In this document: positions 59,501-64,000 of the stretch, piece by piece
How positions within the stretch are numbered: position 1 is the stretch's first letter
Layout: each line of letters starts with the position of its first letter
Source: Nematostella vectensis
Lineage: Eukaryota; Cnidaria; Anthozoa; Actiniaria; Edwardsiidae
Direction: 5' to 3'
DNA length: 64,000 nucleotides
Assembly: GCF_932526225.1 (NCBI RefSeq)
Contig: NC_064040.1
Span: 5,143,681-5,207,680 of the forward strand
Notes under the pieces: generated by a model
What the model was told of the DNA's origin: nothing
What the model saw: only the letters and a program-made list of their open reading frames with translations
Database searches by the model: none
Position numbers and translations under genes: made by a program

Positions 59501-62500
59501 GTTAAGGCCCAAACCATGACTTTCGGAAATATAAAACCATGTAATTGGCATGTAACTGACATGTAACTGTCTTCTTTTTCAGGAGCATGTTCTTGAGCGA
59601 CCCACAAAATCCAGTACGCCATCTCAACGGTAATAATTGTAACTAGTGTGATTACATTGCATGGGAGGATTATGGTTTTGTTGTGTTGGTAATTGTGCCG
59701 AGTTCACCTGATTGGAGTTGATTTGTATGTAATAAAAAAAGGTTCTCGTCTGGAAAACGTATCTGTTCCAGTAAAAGCGTTTTGTGTTTGTTTACAAAAA
59801 ATCTACCATTCCTGTATTGAGAGGTTTTTTTCAAAAAAAGCTATTTTTCTGTCGGTCAGGTCGCAGTCGCAGCCGAATGAAGACAGCAGCTATTTGGGCC
59901 ATCAGACCGAGACGAGCAAATTGAAGGAACTGATCAAGCAGCGAGACAATGAGATCAGTATCCTTTGCAAAGCTATGGAGGAAAGGTACGCGTGCGCAAT
60001 ACTTGATTCGGGGCCTACTTGATGTGTTTAATGTATAGGGGTACAACACGGACTACGTTAGGATTTGCCTTCAAGATATTTTTGGCCTTAATTGTTGTCG
60101 ATTCAATCCTAAGGTACTTGATATCGCAGAAGAAGAAATATGAAAAGGGTGAAATGTTTTAAGTACCATACAAAATGAAATAAAATATGGATCAAATTTG
60201 CCGAAATTTGAAAAAAACAACCATACATGAAGTACCTGAAAGGCAACATTGTTGCGATCCGAACACGTGGCAATACCCATAATGCTTATCTTTTCACGTG
60301 TTGTCAGGCTGGACTGCGAGGCGCAAAGATTGCGGGCGCGCTCTGATCTACAGCACGCGGCACGCAATGGACTTTGGGATGCGCTTTGTTTTAGCGGGGA
60401 CAAGCTTGATGCCATCCTCGACATAAACACGCGCGGCAACAATCGATACCTAAACGTTGCGCAATCGGCAATGCTTCAACAGATAGATAACGCGACATTG
60501 ACAACCCTCGCGCAGCTTGAAAAGACAATACCCGAGTCGGTAATTACTCTAGAAAATCCCGACGATTGCGACGACGAGTCGATATTTGTTCGCCGCATGG
60601 ATACCGAGGCGTTATTGATTCTGGATAAACTTGCAGTAGGAGTGGAGGGGTTCACGCTACAAGAGCTGCGAAGGTTTCATCGCAAGGCGCGCGTTGCTGT
60701 CGAGGCCGGTATCACCAACAACGCGCACATTCACACGCAGATCACTAGTCTACTAGACAAACACATAAAGCGTGAATCGCACAGTGTTGCTATTGGCCAG
60801 CATGTCTGGCGCGACGCATGTGGGAGGTTCGTTAGGGCACTGAGGAGGCACTCAATTGCGCATGCGCACGTGATAGATCTAGAAAAGCAGAAACTGGATG
60901 CGGAGCGGGAGTACGTGACGTCACTGCGGGAGCTAAGCGCGGCGGAGTGGGAAAAGAGAGAGGCGTTGGAGCTGGTAGAGGCAGCGGAGAGTGCGTGGCG
61001 GAGAAGGCGTACCAGGACAACATCGATTTAGACATTTCATAAAGCAACTTTTATAAGACTGTTATGAATTTTGATAATACTTCATATATGAAGCGGGAAT
61101 ATAGATAAGATAGGCACTCATCAAACTTGGACATTGTCAGTAAAATATATGCTTATTTAATGGTATTTCTAACGAAGATGACAATCAACCCGGACTCAAA
61201 ATCGCTTATAAAGAGGTGTTTTGTTTCCTGGTAATAAACATATTTTGGTGGGCAAGTCTCTGTTGTTCTCTAGAACGGATTAAAACTTTTGGATGCATAT
61301 GCCGTATAGCTATACAACTTTAGCGGAGTCACGGGCGATTAGTTTTCAGTCTTCACGATTCCATAACAGTGCCGCTTCGTCCTCTTTTGTTCACACCAGG
61401 CGCGCATCACTAACTTTAGGGAAACAGTAATTACGTCATCAGGACGGCAAATGAATATTCAATGAGTTAGAATAGCCCAGGCTCGATATGTCTTGAGAAA
61501 ACTTGGGCGATGGGTTAACAAAAAAAACAACGGCGGTAAAACAGGCAGCAATAGTTCTAACTTATTTTGCGCAAGAGAAAAGAGGAACCCTGTTATTTCT
61601 GAAACGTAAAAAAAAATCTAAATAGTTAACCAATTCCCAGAGAGCTTTGAAACCATGCGCTCGCCGCCTCTTTTGTGACATATCGTGCCTTGGCTGTTAC
61701 AAATAAGCAAGAAAAAATGATCCTCCCTTGACCGCTGTGTCAGACATACTTGTCGGCATGCTAAAGAAGGAGAAAAAACGGGCCGAGGAGCTGCGCACGC
61801 TTCCCCGAGGGGGAGGTAGAGAGGAGAATGCGGCAGATTTGAGACGAAGTACCAGCCAACCAGTGGGGAATGAGCCACCCGTGTCTACTCGCAGGGAGAG
61901 GGGACGGGAGTCATTTGACTCTACAAATGAGGTAGATATATTGGATTTGTCTACTTCAACACGTTTCTCCAAACTCTCGTCAATTTCATTTCAAATTAAC
62001 GGAAGCGAATTTTCTGTTCTTTTGTTTGGCTGGCGTCTTGTAGGCGTACTCAGAAGCCATGCTTTCCATTTTGTCGGTTGTTTTTGTTTGTCGAATGGGA
62101 AATCGAGCATGATTTTTTTTAGATTATTGGGAATGCTGTCACTGCATTAGGTTTGAAAACTAAAGCGATCTTCTAGGATTGACGGAATTGTTTAGTTATT
62201 GTTACATCTTGAATCCCTTTTGATAAAAAGGGGGATTTCGTATTTCATCATTAGTCTTTTTAATGATTTAAACATGACACTTCTGATTGTCAGGCCCCTT
62301 TTTCGTGAAGTCTTTTGAAGGTCGCCTTATGAGGACATTAATGTAGAGACCCAGTTTTTTACCGCGATATAAAGCACTTACAACCCACCCCGACCCGGGG
62401 TTCTTGACCCTCGAAGGGCGTGTCTACCGCGGCTTTGCCTAAATGACACATCGAGTATCACTTCTGACGCGTGTATTCCACAGACCCGAGAGCCACAACC

Positions 62501-64000
62501 ACGCGCGACTCCGCCAGAAGCTCGCCCTTCGTCAGCTTACAACAGGAAACTGCGTGAGTATACTTATTGAGCTTAGTAATTGTCATCTGTAATGCTTAGA
62601 CCTTCTTTGAGGGTCGACCACTTAACTTTTGATGGTGGATATGGTGGCCTTTCTTGTTGAGCAGGATTTTTTTTACTGTACCTTCCGCCCTTACTTTTTG
62701 AATTGTTCTTGGCCCTTTTAGAGAAATATGTGTATATGTATGTGAAATACCTTTCACATTGTTTATCTTTATCTAGAGGAGATGTCGGAAGGTCGAAAGG
62801 AAGCATTTGAGATTTTCAAGCGAGACTACATACACAGTGACACCGTGGAGAAGAACAAGCGTGACTTAAAAAATAGGTAAGATCGGACCATGTTGCCTGA
62901 CGTCACTTCGATATGAAGAGCAACGGGAGAGGTCTGGTGTACTCTTCAGCTTTCTGTCACACGAGTCTGTCACGTCAGGCACTGTGGCAGGGGCACGCTC
63001 AGTTTCCTTAAAAGCCTTATGTTTCACGTGTCTATCACGTGAGCTGTTTCGACAGAGCTGAATCTGATGCCTTTTTTCACACGTGTCTATCACGTGAGGC
63101 ACTGTGACAGAGGCAAGTCTAGTGTCCCTGGCAGCCTCTGTCACACGTGTCCATCACGTGAGAAGCTCCAACAGAGACAAGTCTGCCACACTTGACAACA
63201 AGCACTTCGGCAGTTTCGCTTGTGCCCTAGGCAGTGTACTTCACGTGTCTCTCACGTGGAAGGCTTCAACAGAGTCTAGTGACACACGTGACCACAGCTT
63301 AAATGTTACATCAATCTCATTGATGACATTCACTCGTTTTGTTGTGTTTCAGGTATGCAGACGCCAAGTCATTAGGCGAACAAGTGAATTCCTCGCGTCT
63401 AAAGATCAGTAAGTCCGCTTTGCTTCAGTCGATAGCTCTGACGTAAAGCTCTATTTTCCCACTGGATTCACCCGTGAATATTTCACCCGTTACCTGGTCC
63501 TGAGACCACCGGGAACAAGTGCATAGTCATCGCCACGGGAAGATGTTGAAAGAGTCTTTTTGAAAGGACACTAGGTGAAAATTACCCGTCAGAGATGTTA
63601 GAAGTTTATTATTCGTTGGGAGGAGATATTACCAGGCTTGATGCTGGAATTCGGTTATTATTGGTAAGTAACGTCAGAATAGTATCTCAAGTACTCACCT
63701 TGAGTTTCTCGACTTTGTGTTTTAGACAAGCTAAAGACGCGAATTGAACAACATCGAGTGCGGCGCTCCGTCCAGGGTAAGTACTTTGGCGAGAGCCTTA
63801 GGACCAGTTCACACTCGTGTGAACCGTCTTTGCAAAAAAGATACCGAAATTAGTCATCTGCGGTTCTTGTGTTTGTGTCTTACCGGTTCACACACACGCG
63901 AATTTTATTTTTGGCTTCTGCTTGTGACTTTTATGTCATGGTGTGAATAGACCCTAACGATTATACATATATCCATCCTTACAACAGGTCTGATGAACGG
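47583..64000 (+). CDS. KIF6: Kinesin-like protein KIF6, 5' part, cut by window end
   Basis: Exons: 47583-47642, 48866-48975, 49395-49469, 51270-51312, 51413-51517, 51859-51968, 52144-52226, 56117-56163, 56756-56874, 57025-57112, 57211-57290, 57579-57642, 58203-58289, 58518-58621, 59011-59116, 59583-59629, 59860-59957, 61744-61931, 62484-62553, 62777-62876, 63353-63408, 63726-63776 and 63988 onward; all in phase, about 634 residues here (human about 814). KIF6 is a kinesin-9 family motor linked to cilia and microtubule transport. Seen: start MVKQGIQIYARVKP; P-loop GQTGSGKT (95-102, split by an intron); switch I NQASTRSH (215-222); switch II DLAGSE (248-253); SLGGNCMTTMIAT; then the tail blocks KQRDNEI-NILVGMLKKEKK and EAFEIFKRD found in vertebrate KIF6. 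Exon 17 has a second, stronger donor leading to a different large exon (separate entry). Introns 3 and 7 are filled by minisatellites. Confidence 0.95.
49510..51130. repeat. 65-bp G-rich minisatellite, about 25 copies, KIF6 intron 3
   Basis: Unit contains GGGACCAGTACTTTTGCTAG, AGTGGGGACAGGGGGAGCAT and TACTGTTGTTACAGTGGGAG then AAGGGG. Copies differ at single positions (GAGAAG or GAGGAG; AGTGGGG, AGTAGGG or AGTATGG). Each unit has four or more runs of three to six G on the plus (coding) strand, so G-quadruplexes could form in DNA or pre-mRNA. Long open frames through the array are repeat artefacts. Confidence 0.96.
52250..55465. repeat. 37-bp minisatellite, about 86 copies, KIF6 intron 7
   Basis: Unit of 37 bases: TACCATACTGTACTTAGTTT then GATGTACGGTACTGTGA. 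Copies are very uniform, with scattered single-base variants (TACGG/TATAG/TATGG; CTGTAC/CCGTAC/TTGTAC). Each unit has the short self-complementary pieces GTAC and GGTA..TACC. It begins 20-odd bases after exon 7. Confidence 0.97.
56345..56557. mobile_element. Inverted-repeat element in KIF6 intron 8
   Basis: Left TAGTTCCAGAAAATTTCCAT and right ATGGATATTTTCTGGAACTA are complementary with one mismatch; TA lies at both outer edges. The interior has C-rich blocks and CTGGAATTTCC-type motifs. About 210 bases. Confidence 0.6.
57715..58110. repeat. Degenerate tandem repeat, about 45-50-bp unit, KIF6 intron 12
   Basis: Eight or so copies of a unit with CAACCACTCTC, ACATCTTACTCCTGTACAT and CCTAAGAGA. 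The copies are much more diverged than in the other arrays, suggesting an older expansion. Confidence 0.8.
59160..59310. repeat. Partial duplicates of the end of KIF6 exon 15
   Basis: The end of exon 15 (GACATGAGAAAGATTGACTT, then CTGCTTCAAG) recurs in the following intron as GACATAAGGAAGATCGACTT near 59175 and GACATGAGAAAGATTGACTT near 59269. Intron sequence after the donor (ACTGGCGGATGTGATTGGGG and CTGTACGGATATTACT) is copied along with it, so the repeat unit is about 95 bases and spans the splice site. Confidence 0.75.
60308..61031 (+). CDS. Large alternative KIF6 exon of unknown ancestry
   Basis: A 241-codon open stretch begins at a good acceptor (TGTTGTCAG) and ends TAG at 61031. It joins in phase to exon 17 only if exon 17 uses its distal donor at 59985 (GAAAG/GTACGC), giving KAMEER-LDCEAQRLRARS. 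It could end the protein at its own stop, or rejoin exon 61744 through a donor at 60990 (GAGA/GTGCGT), which would recreate the Asn of NILVGMLKK. The product is helical and charged: DLQHAARNGLWDAL, AILDINTRGN, VEGFTLQELRRFHRKARVAV, LDKHIKRESHSVAIG, and a long Glu/Arg-rich coiled-coil-like end. Codons are richer in GCG, CGC and GAG than in neighbouring exons. I recognise no family, and it is not part of the vertebrate KIF6 sequence I know. An AATAAA near 61233 could end such a transcript. Confidence 0.65.
62890..63290. repeat. CACGTG-rich degenerate repeat, KIF6 intron 20
   Basis: A motif pair TTCACGTGTCTATCACGTGA recurs about every 60-90 bases, as ACACGTGTCTATCACGTGAG, ACACGTGTCCATCACGTGAG and TCACGTGTCTCTCACGTGGA, separated by GACAGAG-type sequence. 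Each copy carries two CACGTG palindromes 12 bases apart. Confidence 0.75.
63801..63954. mobile_element. Short inverted-repeat element in the last visible KIF6 intron
   Basis: Left GGACCAGTTCACACTCGTG and right CATGGTGTGAATAGACCC pair imperfectly; flanks are TTA at left and TAA at right. Internal copies of GGTTCACAC and GTGTGAACCG are also present. About 154 bases. Confidence 0.5.

Noticed and set aside
59287-59622. 111-codon minus-strand frame in a KIF6 intron
   Set aside because: Contains repeated AT-rich intron sequence (GAATAAGATCAAATT twice) and overlaps the exon at 59583-59629 on the other strand.

Overview
The window is nuclear DNA of an animal, most likely an anthozoan cnidarian (sea anemone or coral). 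Genes are split into many short exons with GT-AG introns. The proteins I recognise are animal families: KIF6 kinesin, PUS10, legumain, COA8, a melatonin-receptor-like class A GPCR and a CUB membrane protein. Many small inverted-repeat elements and long intronic minisatellites sit between and inside them. The placement in Anthozoa is an inference from repeat style and gene structure; nothing here proves the species. Exon joins were worked out by hand from splice signals, reading phase and similarity to known families.

Layout. 1267-4373 (-) COA8, a mitochondrial cytochrome c oxidase assembly factor, head to head with 4526-7238 (+), a Ser/Lys-rich SR-like nuclear protein, about 150 bp apart. 7239-9000 holds a short tandem repeat and two hairpin elements. 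9001-9264 (-) is a possible compact single-exon gene with a TATA box. 10837-17160 (+) is a signal peptide-CUB-transmembrane protein whose 5.4-kb intron is mostly 59-bp and 50-bp minisatellites. 17826-23052 (+) is an unrecognised, probably disordered protein in eight or nine exons. 23053-25929 is repeat-rich. 25930-26967 (+) is an intronless GPCR, tail to tail with 27377-34926 (-), PUS10 in 18 exons. 34927-38261 holds tandem repeats (99 bp and 144 bp units). 38262-39057 (+) is a possible three-exon 60-residue membrane microprotein. 40262-47060 (-) is legumain in 14 exons, head to head with KIF6 (+), which starts at 47583 and runs off the window end; 24 exons are visible.

The genes do not form a pathway; this is ordinary mixed metazoan gene order with two divergent pairs. 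The most interesting points are: an alternative splice in the KIF6 tail, where a second donor leads to a large exon of unknown ancestry; a tandemly duplicated COA8 exon whose second copy also splices in frame to its own stop; nested inverted-repeat elements with TAA target duplications in a legumain intron; and about 8 kb of intronic minisatellite arrays in two genes.
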